From positions 1 to 64,000 of the forward strand of contig NZ_JBKBHD010000002.1 of NCBI RefSeq assembly GCF_046297875.1: DNA of 64,000 bases, read 5' to 3'. This document shows, piece by piece, positions 36,861-45,456 of this stretch (its first letter is position 1; every line of letters begins with the position of its first letter). Source of the stretch: Parvibaculum sp046297875. GTDB lineage: Bacteria; Pseudomonadota; Alphaproteobacteria; Parvibaculales; Parvibaculaceae. The notes beneath the pieces are model-generated. The model did no database searches, was not told the origin of the DNA, and saw only the letters and a list, made by a program, of their open reading frames with translations. The position numbers were made by a program, and so were the translations under genes.

Positions 36861-36902
36861 GGCGGCGTCCATTCCGTACCCCGTGGACGCCGCCTTTCCT
36901 TT
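36861..36902 (+). terminator. terminator-like hairpin with plus-strand T-tract and no upstream gene
   Basis: A perfect 11-bp inverted repeat (GGCGGCGTCCA / TGGACGCCGCC, 36861-36871 and 36884-36894) with a 12-base loop is followed by TTTCCTTTTC on the plus strand. Both flanking genes run on the minus strand, and the T-tract is on the wrong side to terminate the glutathione transferase gene that ends at 36903. It may therefore end an unannotated plus-strand transcript in the 248-nt gap, or act as a structured spacer. Confidence 0.5.
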
Positions 36903-37514
36903 TCAGGCGGCCGCGCTCGGCCGGGACGATACCCGCTTGTGCCAGGCATGGAGATGCGGCGTCTCCTCCGGCATGTCGAGCCCGGCAAATTTCGCAAAAT
37001 CCACAACGCAAAGCGCCATGATGTCGGCGGCGGAGAAATAGCCGCCAAGGATGAAATCGCGTCCCTCAATTTCGCGGTCGAACCAGCGCATGGCCGCTGC
37101 CGTCGCCTCCCGGTTCGACTCGCCGAACTCCGGAAACTGCTTCACGACTTTCGCCGTGTAGGGATGGGCGTGGCGCCAGAAATTGCCGACCGGCCCCATC
37201 AGCACGAATTCGACGCGGCGGAGCCACATATCGACCTGCGCCCGCTCCAGCGCATTGCGGCCGAAGAGCGGATTTTCCGGGTGCAACTCCTCGAGGTAGC
37301 GGCAGATCGAAACGCTTTCGGAAATGATGGTACCGTCGTCGAGTTCAAGTACCGGCGTCTGGCCGAGCGAATTCTTTTCGCGGAATGCGTCCGACTTGTG
37401 TTCACGCTTTGCGAGCGCGACTTCCTCAAGTGGAAGATCGATCCTTTTTTCCGCCGCGAAGATGCGCACGCGGCGCGGGTTCGGCGCAGGCATGGCCGAG
37501 TTATAGAGTTTCAT
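36903..37514 (-). CDS. glutathione S-transferase family protein
   Basis: A 203-aa cytosolic protein with an N-terminal thioredoxin-fold domain (LYNSAMPAPNPRRVRIF opening; NSLGQTPVLELDDG with the cis-Pro; ESVSICRYLEE with the gamma-glutamyl-binding Glu-Ser) and an all-helical C-terminal domain (ADIMALCVVDF). It conjugates or reduces electrophiles with glutathione. GGGGAGG precedes the ATG. It lies 23 bases after the upstream nucleoside transporter stop on the same strand and could be cotranscribed with it. Confidence 0.9.
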   Translation of the reverse strand: MKLYNSAMPAPNPRRVRIFAAEKRIDLPLEEVALAKREHKSDAFREKNSLGQTPVLELDDGTIISESVSICRYLEELHPENPLFGRNALERAQVDMWLRRVEFVLMGPVGNFWRHAHPYTAKVVKQFPEFGESNREATAAAMRWFDREIEGRDFILGGYFSAADIMALCVVDFAKFAGLDMPEETPHLHAWHKRVSSRPSAAA

Positions 37515-37537
37515 TCATTCCTCCCCTTTTTTGTTTT

Positions 37538-38797
37538 TCAGATGATGAGACCGATCACCGCGCCCGTCATGGAGGTCGCGAGCGTGCCGGAAACGATGGC
37601 GCGTGTACCGAGCGTCACTATGTCATGCCGCCGCGAGGGCACGAGGGCCGTCAACCCGCCGATCAGGATGCCGACCGAGCCGAAATTCGCAAATCCGCAC
37701 AGCGCATAGACCATGATGAGGGTGGAACGATCCGACAGCGCGCCTTCCTGCAAGCCGGCGAGATTGAGATAGGCGATGAACTCGTTGAGGATTGTCTTCG
37801 TGCCCATCAGCTGCCCGGCGGCATGCATCTCGCTTGCAGGAATGCCCATGGCCCAGACGAGCGGCGCAAAGACCCAGCCAAGCATGCGCTGAAGCGTCAG
37901 CGCCTCGCCCGCCACATCCGGCAGCAGCGCGAGAATGATGTTCACCAGCGCGACCAGCGCCACCATGACGACAAGCATGGCGATGATGTTGAGGAGAAGC
38001 TGCAGCCCTTCGAAGGTGCCGCGCGTGACCGCATCCATGCTGCTCTGATATTCGAGGAAGGGTACGTCTTCGCCTATGCCGGTTGGTGTCGCGCAGGGCT
38101 CTTCGGGCACCATCAGGCGCGCGATCAGGATGCCGGCGGGCAGCGAAATGAGCGAGGCAACGAGAATCTGGCCAAGCGCGCCGGGGACGACGGGCGCGAT
38201 GATGCTCGCATAAAGAACGAGGACGGTGCCCGAAACCGTTGCGAGGCCGACCGTCATGGTCATGAAGAGTTCAGCGCGGGTCAGACGCTCCAGATAGGGG
38301 CGGATAAGGAGCGGCGCTTCCACCATGCCGACGAAGGCATTGGCGGCGGAGGCAAGCCCCACGGCGCCGCCGATGCCCATCGTTTTCTGCAGCACATAGC
38401 CAAAGCCGCGCGTGACCCAGCCAAGGATGCGCCAGTGCCAGAGCACGGCGGAAAGCGCCGACATGACGAGAACGAGCGGCAGGGCCTGAAATGCGAGGAT
38501 GAAGCTGTTTTGCGGGGCGCTCGCCTCGAAAGGCGGTTCGCCGCCGCCGGCATAGCCGAATACGAAGCCCGTCCCCGCCCGTGTCGCCTCGGTCAGCGCA
38601 TCAACAACGCCATTGAGAGCCAGCAGGGCGCCCTGCGAGGCCGGGAGTTTCAGCAGGACCAGCGCAAGGCCGATCTGGATCGCAAGGCCCACTGCCACCG
38701 CCCGCAGAGAGAAGGCGCGGCGGTTCTCGCTCAAGCCCCAGGCGAGCGCGATGAAGAGGGCGAGGCCGAAGGCGCTCTGCAGGGCGTAGGCGGTCAT
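37538..38797 (-). CDS. concentrative nucleoside transporter (CNT/NupC family)
   Basis: A 419-aa membrane protein with re-entrant and transmembrane segments of the CNT fold. Diagnostic parts are GKTILNEFIAYLNL (GTKTILNEF) with the substrate/Na+ residues, the QTE-like segment GMVEAPLLIRPYL, and the C-terminal YALCGFANFGSVGI. It takes up nucleosides with a cation. The frame also opens at a TTG ten codons upstream, but the ATG begins the first helix and is preferred. It stands alone on the minus strand upstream of the glutathione transferase. Confidence 0.92.
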   Translation of the reverse strand: MTAYALQSAFGLALFIALAWGLSENRRAFSLRAVAVGLAIQIGLALVLLKLPASQGALLALNGVVDALTEATRAGTGFVFGYAGGGEPPFEASAPQNSFILAFQALPLVLVMSALSAVLWHWRILGWVTRGFGYVLQKTMGIGGAVGLASAANAFVGMVEAPLLIRPYLERLTRAELFMTMTVGLATVSGTVLVLYASIIAPVVPGALGQILVASLISLPAGILIARLMVPEEPCATPTGIGEDVPFLEYQSSMDAVTRGTFEGLQLLLNIIAMLVVMVALVALVNIILALLPDVAGEALTLQRMLGWVFAPLVWAMGIPASEMHAAGQLMGTKTILNEFIAYLNLAGLQEGALSDRSTLIMVYALCGFANFGSVGILIGGLTALVPSRRHDIVTLGTRAIVSGTLATSMTGAVIGLII

Positions 38798-39047
38798 GGG
38801 CGGTAGGTTTCCGGGCTGATACGGCAAGGGAATCTGCGGGTTCGGCCATCATAGGGGTGGCGCTGCCTCACGCAACGGGAGGCCCCTTTTTCGGGCGGCC
38901 CCCCTGCCCTTGACCCCCGCCCGGCACTCATGCACAAAGTCCCGCAAGTTATTCCGGGCTCTGCCCTGAGCCCTTTAAACCAAGGGTTCCGGCGGCCCTT
39001 TTCTTCCCGGTCCACTCGGCCCGACAGTCCAACTGGAGAATATACCC

Positions 39048-39953
39048 ATGAGCATTCGTTTTGACGGCAAGGTCGCCATTGTGACCGGCGCGGGCGGCGG
39101 TCTTGGCCGGTCCCACGCGCTGGAACTCGCGCGGCGCGGCGCGAAAGTGGTGGTGAACGACCTGGGCGGCGACCGCACGGGCGCCGGCGGCTCGTCGGAA
39201 GCGGCCAAGAAGGTCGTCGAGGAAATCAAGGCTCTGGGCGGCGAGGCGATCGCCAACGGCTCGTCGGTGACGGATGACGAAGGCGTCGCCAACATGGTCA
39301 AGCAGACCATGGACCAGTGGGGCCGCATCGACATTCTCATCAACAATGCCGGCATCCTGCGCGACAAGTCCTTCTCCAAGATGGAAATCCAGGACTTCCA
39401 GCTCGTGGTCGACGTGCACCTCATGGGCACCGTGAAGCCGACCAAGGCCGTCTGGGAAATCATGAAGGCGCAGAATTACGGCCGTATCGTCGTGACCGCC
39501 TCCTCGACCGGCCTTTACGGCAATTTCGGCCAGACCAACTACGGCGCGGCGAAGCTCGCAGTCGTCGGCTTCATCAACACGCTGAAGCTCGAAGGTCAGA
39601 AGAACAACATTCACTGCAACGCGCTGGCGCCGGTCGCCTATACGCGCATGACCTCCGACCTTATGCCGCCGGAAGCCGAACAGATGCTGACGCCGGACAG
39701 CGTGTCGCCGGGCGTGATGTTCCTCGTCTCCGAACAGGCGCCGACGGGCATGGTGCTCTGCGCGGGTGCCGGCGTGTTCGCTGCCGCGCGCATCGAGGAG
39801 TCCGAAGGCCTGTTCCTTGGCCGCGAAGGGCTCACCGCCGAGAAGGTTGCCGAGAACTGGGACAAGATCTCCGACTTCTCGAACGCCACCCCCTTCTTCA
39901 TGGGCGGCGAGCAGACCGGCAAGTTCCTCAAGCTCGCGACGGGCGGCAAGTAA
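39048..39953 (+). CDS. SDR-family (3R)-hydroxyacyl-CoA dehydrogenase-like protein
   Basis: A 301-aa short-chain dehydrogenase close to the dehydrogenase part of peroxisomal multifunctional enzyme 2. It has the cofactor motif TGAGGGLGRSHALELARRGA, NDLGGDRTGAGG, the NNAG motif, catalytic Ser (ASSTGLYGNFG) and YGAAK (Tyr-x-x-x-Lys). A C-terminal extension (about 60 residues) of the MFE-2 type follows. It would oxidise 3-hydroxyacyl-CoA with NAD+. It converges on an acyl-CoA dehydrogenase gene, each having its own terminator in the 125-nt gap. Confidence 0.9.
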   Translation: MSIRFDGKVAIVTGAGGGLGRSHALELARRGAKVVVNDLGGDRTGAGGSSEAAKKVVEEIKALGGEAIANGSSVTDDEGVANMVKQTMDQWGRIDILINNAGILRDKSFSKMEIQDFQLVVDVHLMGTVKPTKAVWEIMKAQNYGRIVVTASSTGLYGNFGQTNYGAAKLAVVGFINTLKLEGQKNNIHCNALAPVAYTRMTSDLMPPEAEQMLTPDSVSPGVMFLVSEQAPTGMVLCAGAGVFAAARIEESEGLFLGREGLTAEKVAENWDKISDFSNATPFFMGGEQTGKFLKLATGGK

Positions 39954-39979
39954 GCCTCTCGCGCAAGCCCGAGAGATCG

Positions 39980-40007
39980 AAGGGGAGCCCGAGCGGCTCC
40001 CCTTTTT
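39980..40007 (+). terminator. terminator of the SDR gene
   Basis: AAGGGGAGCC / GGCTCCCCTT stem with a 5-base loop followed by TTT on the plus strand, 26 bases past the SDR stop. Confidence 0.8.
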
Positions 40008-40024
40008 GCTGCGGCATTGTTAAA

Positions 40025-40054
40025 GCAAAACGGGCGCCGAGTGACCGGCGCCCG
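40025..40054 (-). terminator. terminator of the acyl-CoA dehydrogenase gene at 40079
   Basis: CGGGCGCCG / CGGCGCCCG stem (9 bp) with a 6-base loop and a TTTT run on the minus-strand side, 24 bases past the dehydrogenase stop. Confidence 0.7.
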
Positions 40055-40078
40055 CTTCTTTTCGGTTTGCGCTGTGGC

Positions 40079-41287
40079 TCAGAGGCCGAGCACGGCTTTC
40101 GCCATGATGTTGCGCTGGACTTCGTTCGAGCCCGCATAGATCGAGGCCTTGCGGAGCGAGAAGTAATAAGGCGCCGCGGTGAAGGCGCCTTCCGGTCCCA
40201 CTTCCGGTTCGTTCGTGTCGATCAGGCCGTTCTCGATGGTCGGCTGGGCATAGTCGCCGAGCACTTCCACCATGAGCTGCGAGACTTCCTGCTGCAGCTC
40301 CGTGCCGCGGCATTTCAGCAGCGAGCTTTCAGGCCCGACATTGCCGCCGATCGAGAGCGAGGAAAAGATGCGCAGCTCCGTGAACTCCATGGCCGTGATC
40401 TGGCTGCGAATGTCGGCATAGCGCGCCTTGAAGGCGGGCGTATCGGCGACAGGCGTGCCATCCACGAGGACTTCCTTCGCCATCTCGCGCACTTCGTCGA
40501 GCGCGCTGTAGAGGCCCGGCGAATAGGGATTTCCGCGCTCGAACTCGAGCAGGTATTTGGCGTAGGTCCAGCCCTTGTTCACTTCGCCGATCAGGTTTTC
40601 CTTCGGCACCTTCACGTCCTGGAAGAAGACCTGGTTGACCTCCTGGTTCGGCGCCGACGTTGCGTCGAGGCAGATGATCGGATCGACGGTGATGCCCGGC
40701 GTCTTCATGTCTATCAGCAGGAAGGAAATGCCTTCCTGCGGCTTGCCCTCGTTCGATGTGCGGACGAGACAGAAAATCCAGTCCGCCCACTGGGCGACAG
40801 AGGTCCAGATCTTCGAACCGTTGACGAGGAAATGGTCGCCCATGTCCTCGGCCTTGGTCTTCAGCGAGGCAAGGTCCGAGCCCGCGCCCGGCTCCGAATA
40901 GCCCTGGCACCAGAGCACATTCGTTTCAAGGATGTCAGGCAGGAAACGCTTCTTCTGTTCCTCGGTGCCGAATTTCATGATGACGGGCGCCACCATGGTC
41001 GGGCCGAAGGGAATGGTGTGCGGCACGCCGGCACGGCCCATTTCCACGTTGAAGATGTATTTCTGCGACTGGGTGAAGCCCGGACCGCCATATTCCTGCG
41101 GCCAGTTGGGTGCAAGCCAGCCCTTCTTTGCCAGCGACTTCTGCCACTGGATATGGGCTTCCTTGGTGATGTAGCCGTGTTTCGAACGGGCATGCAGACG
41201 GCGCATTTCCGGCGTGTAACACTCGTCGATGAACTGGCGGACTTCCTGACGGAAGGCCTCGTCTTCCTTGCTGAATGCGAGATCCAT
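40079..41287 (-). CDS. acyl-CoA dehydrogenase, FadE29-like large-subunit type
   Basis: A 402-aa member of the acyl-CoA dehydrogenase family with WCQGYSEPGAGSDLASL and C-terminal SIYAGSNEVQRNIMAKAVLGL. The position of the catalytic Glu of medium-chain enzymes (YEG) is Ala here, as in the steroid-type heteromeric dehydrogenases. It is similar to the protein at 46632-47819 (WWCQGYSEPGSGSDLASL), but no small-subunit gene adjoins it. Neighbours on the same strand are a YgiN-like monooxygenase and a crotonase. Function in acyl-CoA oxidation is likely; the substrate and partner are unknown. Confidence 0.88.
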   Translation of the reverse strand: MDLAFSKEDEAFRQEVRQFIDECYTPEMRRLHARSKHGYITKEAHIQWQKSLAKKGWLAPNWPQEYGGPGFTQSQKYIFNVEMGRAGVPHTIPFGPTMVAPVIMKFGTEEQKKRFLPDILETNVLWCQGYSEPGAGSDLASLKTKAEDMGDHFLVNGSKIWTSVAQWADWIFCLVRTSNEGKPQEGISFLLIDMKTPGITVDPIICLDATSAPNQEVNQVFFQDVKVPKENLIGEVNKGWTYAKYLLEFERGNPYSPGLYSALDEVREMAKEVLVDGTPVADTPAFKARYADIRSQITAMEFTELRIFSSLSIGGNVGPESSLLKCRGTELQQEVSQLMVEVLGDYAQPTIENGLIDTNEPEVGPEGAFTAAPYYFSLRKASIYAGSNEVQRNIMAKAVLGL

Positions 41288-41306
41288 GTGCGAATTCCGT
41301 TGTGGA

Positions 41307-41603
41307 TTACTCGACCTTGTCGAGGAACTGAAGCGTGGGAGCACCGCCGAGAACCGCACCGAGGGCGGGGCCTGCAGCACGGAAATAGTCCGTCTTGCCA
41401 TGAACGTCCAGGTCAGCCTGGGTGGCGTACTGCTCCATGACGATATAGGTCGAGGGGTCGGACTTCGACTTGAAGAAGTCGTACTGGAGGCAGCCCTTCT
41501 CGTTGGCCTTCACCTTGGCGCGGAGTTCGCCGAAGACTTTCTCGAATTCGGCTTCCTTGCCGGCCTGGACCGGAAGAGTGGCCACAATACCGATGATGCT
41601 CAT
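41307..41603 (-). CDS. antibiotic biosynthesis monooxygenase (ABM/YgiN-like) domain protein
   Basis: A 98-aa single ABM ferredoxin-like domain (IGIVATLPVQAGKEAEFEKVF; GCLQYDFFKSKSDPSTYIVMEQY). Relatives act as cofactor-free quinol monooxygenases or as small ligand-binding dimers. The ATG is preceded by GGGAG; longer in-frame extensions have no homology. The stop lies 19 bases from the start of the dehydrogenase downstream, so the two are probably cotranscribed. Confidence 0.85.
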   Translation of the reverse strand: MSIIGIVATLPVQAGKEAEFEKVFGELRAKVKANEKGCLQYDFFKSKSDPSTYIVMEQYATQADLDVHGKTDYFRAAGPALGAVLGGAPTLQFLDKVE

Positions 41604-41747
41604 GTTTCGCTCCCGTGTTCGGAGGGCTCTCGGCCCGTTTTGATTTGTTGCGGGGGACTTTAGGGGCAAAGCGCCCCCGCTTCAATGCGCACCGCCCCCT
41701 CTGCTGTTCGCCGGAGACGGGGGTGCTGTTCAATTCCTGACGGCGGT

Positions 41748-42548
41748 TCAAGACCCCTTGTAGTTTGGCGCCCGCTTTTCGAAGAAGGCGTCCAGCGCCT
41801 CCTTGTGGTCGTCCGTGTGGTGGGCCAGCGCCTGCATCGAGGCCGACATTTCCATGATGGTATCGAAGTTGGTCAGCATGCCCTGACGGAGCAGCTGCTT
41901 CGTCATGCGCAATACGTCGGGCGCCTGATTGCAGATCTTGGCAGCGACCGCTTTGGCTCTGTCCATCAGCTCGGCCGCAGGCACCACTTCGGAGACGAGG
42001 CCCCAATCCTTTGCCGTGGCGGCGTCGATCGTGTCGCCGGTATAGAGAAGCTCCGAGGCGCGGGCCATGCCGATGATGCGCGGCAAGAGCCAGGCGCCGC
42101 CATCGCCCGGCACGAGGCCGATCTTCAGGAAGGTCGCGCCGAAGATAGCGCTGTCGGCGGCGATGCGCGTATCTGCGAGACAGGCGACGTCATTGCCGAG
42201 GCCGATCGCCGGGCCGTTGACTGCGGCGATCACCGGCACTTCGATGCCCCAGACGGATTTGACGATGCGGTGGATACCGTTGCGGTAGCGCTCGCGGATA
42301 TGGACGCCGGGTCCGCCGAAACCGTCGCCGCCCTCGCGCATGGCCTTCACATTGCCGCCGGCGGAGAAGGCTTTGCCCGCCCCGGTGAGAATCACACAGC
42401 GCACGCCGCGATCGGCATTGATGCGGGCTGCGGCTGCGGAGAAGTTCTCCGCATCTTCCGGCGCGCCCAGCGGGTTGCGGCTTTCGGGCCGGTTGATGGT
42501 CAGCGTCACGACCGGACCGTCTTTTTCGAAAATCAGCGGATCGCTCAT
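41748..42548 (-). CDS. enoyl-CoA hydratase/isomerase (crotonase) family protein
   Basis: A 266-aa crotonase fold protein. The two oxyanion-hole segments are FSAGGNVKAM and GPAIGLGNDVA; the second acidic region reads GLVPGDGGAWLLPR. The sequence is the type often labelled crotonase/enoyl-CoA hydratase family in alphaproteobacteria, but the catalytic acids of true hydratase are not both evident, so isomerase or other activity is possible. It is the first gene of the crotonase-ABM-dehydrogenase series on the minus strand. Confidence 0.88.
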   Translation of the reverse strand: MSDPLIFEKDGPVVTLTINRPESRNPLGAPEDAENFSAAAARINADRGVRCVILTGAGKAFSAGGNVKAMREGGDGFGGPGVHIRERYRNGIHRIVKSVWGIEVPVIAAVNGPAIGLGNDVACLADTRIAADSAIFGATFLKIGLVPGDGGAWLLPRIIGMARASELLYTGDTIDAATAKDWGLVSEVVPAAELMDRAKAVAAKICNQAPDVLRMTKQLLRQGMLTNFDTIMEMSASMQALAHHTDDHKEALDAFFEKRAPNYKGS

Positions 42549-42646
42549 TCCTGAATTGCCTCTCTGATGTGCATTTTTCTTGCAGCCTTATCGCACGGCC
42601 TGCCCGCTGTGCAAAAATTGCCGGATCGAGAGCGGATTATGGCCCC

Positions 42647-42654
42647 TTAACCAT
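42647..42654 (+). promoter_or_regulatory. possible CtrA half-site upstream of a histidine kinase
   Basis: TTAACCAT lies 110 bases before the kinase ATG. This is the half-site form described for the alphaproteobacterial cell-cycle regulator CtrA, and a second TTAAG occurs 15-20 bases further on. An 8-mer can arise by chance. Confidence 0.25.
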
Positions 42655-42763
42655 GTCTCGGAAAACCTTATTAAGACTTTTGCCCGAGGCTGGCGCTTGA
42701 GGATTCCGGCAGCCGCCCACGGGCAGCACAGCCGGATAGAGGTGGGCCGATAAAGGGCGACTC

Positions 42764-44245
42764 ATGGCACTCGGCGATCCGCGGCGAACATCCGAAATGC
42801 CGCGCCAGTATAGCTGGCGCAGCATGATACTGCCGTTTCAGGCGCGCGGCCCGAACGGGGAAAAGCTTTCGCCCGAAACCCGGCTTGAACAGATGCGGAT
42901 GCTGGTGGAAAGCCAGAGGCTGCCCGTGCCTTATGCCTTTCCCATGTTGATGGTGCCATATTCTCTTTGCTTTCTGAGCAACCTTGCCTGGTACTGGATC
43001 GCGATTCCGGTTCTTCTTGTTTTTGCGGCAAACTGGCATAACCGGCAGACGATGGCGGCCTTCGAGGCAGCGCAACCCACTGCAGCCGACGTTCCTTACT
43101 GGGAAAAGCGCTTCGTCATTGCTGTCGGCCTGTTTGCGGCAAGCTTTTCGTCCACGGCCTATTTCCTCTGGGTGCCCGGCGATCTCATTCTGCAATCCAT
43201 CGTACTGGTCGCACTGCTGATCGTGCTGGCGCCGATCGCCCTAATTACATCCTGCTTCCTGCCGGCATTCTATGCGAGCATCGTTCCGCTGGTCGGTGCA
43301 GCGGCCTTCGTGACGCTCAGCCACGGAGACCTTTTGCATCTGGCGACTGCCGCCGTACTGATCGTGTTCGCCGCCTTGCTGGCGCAGCTCACAGCCCGGC
43401 TCAACCGGATCATGTTGCATTCGATAACGCTCAGGGAGGACAAGTCCGGCCTGATCGAGCAGCTATTCAAGGCGAAGCGTGACTCAGATGCGGCGCGCGC
43501 CCGCGCCGAAGAGGCAAACCGTGCGAAATCTCATTTCCTGGCCAATATGAGCCATGAGCTTCGCACACCGCTCAACGCCATCATCGGCTTCTCGGAAGTG
43601 ATGTCGTCGGAAATCTTCGGCAAGCATGCCATTCCGACCTACAAGGAATATGCCCACGACATCAACCGCTCCGGCCAGCATCTCCTCGGCCTCATCAACG
43701 ATGTGCTCGATCTTTCGCGCATCGAGGCGGGGCGCTTCCAGATCACGGAAGAGGAAGTCGATATTGCGCAGCTTGCGGAGGACTGCCGCCGGATCGTGGA
43801 GATTCGCGCGCAAGCCCAGCGCATCGGAATCGTCGCCGAGTTTGAAGGCAATCTTCCGATCGTCTACGGCGATGCACGGGCGCTACGCCAGACCTGGATC
43901 AACCTGCTGACCAATGCCGTGAAGTTTTCGCCGCCCGATACAAATGTCCGCCTGTTCGCGCGAATGGAAGAAAATGGCGAGTTGCGCTTCGGCGTCCATG
44001 ACAATGGGCCGGGCATTGCGGAATCGGAAATCGAGAAGGTGCTGCAGGCCTTCACGCAGGGCGCCTCCGGCCTTGCGCAGCCGGGCAAGGGCTCGGGCCT
44101 TGGCCTCTCCATCGTGAAGGGCCTGCTTGCCGTGCATGGCGGGCGCTTCGAACTTAAGAGCGAGCTTGGCAAGGGCACGCAGGCAGAATGCGTACTGCCG
44201 CCGCAGCGGCTGCGGGCAAAGCGGCATATGGCGCGCATCGCCTGA
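42764..44245 (+). CDS. membrane sensor histidine kinase
   Basis: A 493-aa kinase. The N-terminal third holds about five to six hydrophobic segments (roughly 57-90 and 117-210) with short loops, so the signal may be sensed in the membrane. A coiled coil (about 225-255) leads to HisKA with SHELRTPLNAIIGFSEVM (phospho-acceptor His264), followed by HATPase boxes N (LLTNAVKFSPPD), G1 (DNGPGI) and G2 (GSGLGLSIVKG). There is no receiver domain and no adjacent response regulator, so it is an orphan; this architecture recalls the PleC/DivJ/PdhS group of alphaproteobacteria, which is inference. Confidence 0.9.
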   Translation: MALGDPRRTSEMPRQYSWRSMILPFQARGPNGEKLSPETRLEQMRMLVESQRLPVPYAFPMLMVPYSLCFLSNLAWYWIAIPVLLVFAANWHNRQTMAAFEAAQPTAADVPYWEKRFVIAVGLFAASFSSTAYFLWVPGDLILQSIVLVALLIVLAPIALITSCFLPAFYASIVPLVGAAAFVTLSHGDLLHLATAAVLIVFAALLAQLTARLNRIMLHSITLREDKSGLIEQLFKAKRDSDAARARAEEANRAKSHFLANMSHELRTPLNAIIGFSEVMSSEIFGKHAIPTYKEYAHDINRSGQHLLGLINDVLDLSRIEAGRFQITEEEVDIAQLAEDCRRIVEIRAQAQRIGIVAEFEGNLPIVYGDARALRQTWINLLTNAVKFSPPDTNVRLFARMEENGELRFGVHDNGPGIAESEIEKVLQAFTQGASGLAQPGKGSGLGLSIVKGLLAVHGGRFELKSELGKGTQAECVLPPQRLRAKRHMARIA

Positions 44246-44249
44246 TCGC

Positions 44250-45335
44250 TCAACGCGGCGGGAGCAGCCGCTTTTCCTGAAACAGCCGGAAATACTTGCG
44301 GAACATCTCTTCCGTATCGATGAACTCGTGGAAGCCCGCGCGGCGCAGCGCGATGGTGGAAACGATGGCGGCAGGCGTGTCGCGATCTGCGCCATAGGCC
44401 ATCGTGAAATCCGCATAGAAGAAGGACTCACCGACGAAGGATGCCATGTCCGGCGCGTCGAGATTGTATTTCGCGCGGATCGTATCCCACTCCCCTGCCC
44501 GCTTCGGCATTTCGGCGCCAAGCGACATGGGCACGGTCTCGCCGGGCTTCATGCCCAGCGCATCCGCGATGGCGGGCCAGACATTCTTCCAGACAAAGAC
44601 ATCGCCATTCGTGACATTGAAGATCGCGTTTTCCTGCCGGTCGCGGACACCGGCCCAGGCAATGGCATCGGCGAGAAGATCGGCATCGACAGCTTCCAGC
44701 ACGGATGAGGCGCCGCCCGGATAGGCGAGCGGCCTGCCCTGTTCTTTCAGCAGCGCGCCATAGACGCCGATGGCGGGAATGAGGTTCATCGCCGCGCCAA
44801 GCGAGAAGCCAAAAATGATCTGCGGACGAAAGATGGTCCAGTGCCAAGGGCGGCCCTGTTGCTTCGCGCGGAGATAGTCTTCCTGATCCCAATAGAAATT
44901 GGGCTGCTCCTTCATTTCGTCGCGATCTTCGCGCGCGGGCACGGAAAGCGGGCGGACATGGGCGCCATAGGCTTTGGTGCCCTGCAGCAGCGAGACATGG
45001 CGAAGCCGCGGCGCGGCTTTCTCCAGCGGGTCGAACAGGTTTTCCAGCATCCGCCTGTTTGTCTCGATCTGGTCTGCTTCACACCAGCCGGCGACGAGAC
45101 CGGGCTTCTCGTAAAGCGCCGCATAGACGATGCGCGTGACATCGCTCATGCCCGAGAGCGCATCGGCACAGGCGGCACGGTCCGTCAGATCGAGCGGGAG
45201 ATGCCTCGCGCCGAACGTCTCGAAGGGCTTTCGGCGGGAAAGCGCCGTCACCTTGTAGCCGCGCTCGGCAAAATGCTTCATGGCGGCAAAGCCGACAAGG
45301 CCCGTGGCGCCCGCGACGAGAATGTGTTCCTGCAT
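44250..45335 (-). CDS. PRISE-type short-chain reductase (progesterone 5-beta-reductase/iridoid synthase-like)
   Basis: A 361-aa NAD(P)-binding protein of the extended SDR fold. GATGLVGFAAMKHFAERGY is the cofactor motif, RVYAALYEKPG-like text follows (IVYAALYEKPG), and the catalytic Tyr lies in NFYWDQEDYL, the PRISE family pattern. Such enzymes reduce the C=C bond of enones, including steroid enones, with NADPH. The surrounding acyl-CoA dehydrogenases make a lipid or steroid substrate plausible but unproven. It converges on the histidine kinase gene. Confidence 0.85.
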   Translation of the reverse strand: MQEHILVAGATGLVGFAAMKHFAERGYKVTALSRRKPFETFGARHLPLDLTDRAACADALSGMSDVTRIVYAALYEKPGLVAGWCEADQIETNRRMLENLFDPLEKAAPRLRHVSLLQGTKAYGAHVRPLSVPAREDRDEMKEQPNFYWDQEDYLRAKQQGRPWHWTIFRPQIIFGFSLGAAMNLIPAIGVYGALLKEQGRPLAYPGGASSVLEAVDADLLADAIAWAGVRDRQENAIFNVTNGDVFVWKNVWPAIADALGMKPGETVPMSLGAEMPKRAGEWDTIRAKYNLDAPDMASFVGESFFYADFTMAYGADRDTPAAIVSTIALRRAGFHEFIDTEEMFRKYFRLFQEKRLLPPR

Positions 45336-45402
45336 GGCTTTCCTCCCTGTTCTTAATCTTACCTCAAAGCCTAGAAGCGGGGATAAGCGAGGTCAAAGCA
45401 CC

Positions 45403-45434
45403 AAAAGAAAAAGGCCGCTCCGGGGAGCGGCCTT
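45403..45434 (-). terminator. terminator of the acyl-CoA dehydrogenase pair
   Basis: AAGGCCGCTCC / GGAGCGGCCTT stem of 11 bp followed by TTTTTCTTTT on the minus strand, 23 bases past the stop of the 45457 gene. Confidence 0.85.
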
Positions 45435-45456
45435 GATCGTTTGAGCTTGAAGCAAC

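Noticed and set aside
39317..41440. Plus-strand open frame of 707 codons running through the SDR gene and opposite the dehydrogenase
   Set aside because: It crosses two strong terminators and overlaps two well-supported genes; it is a codon-bias artefact.
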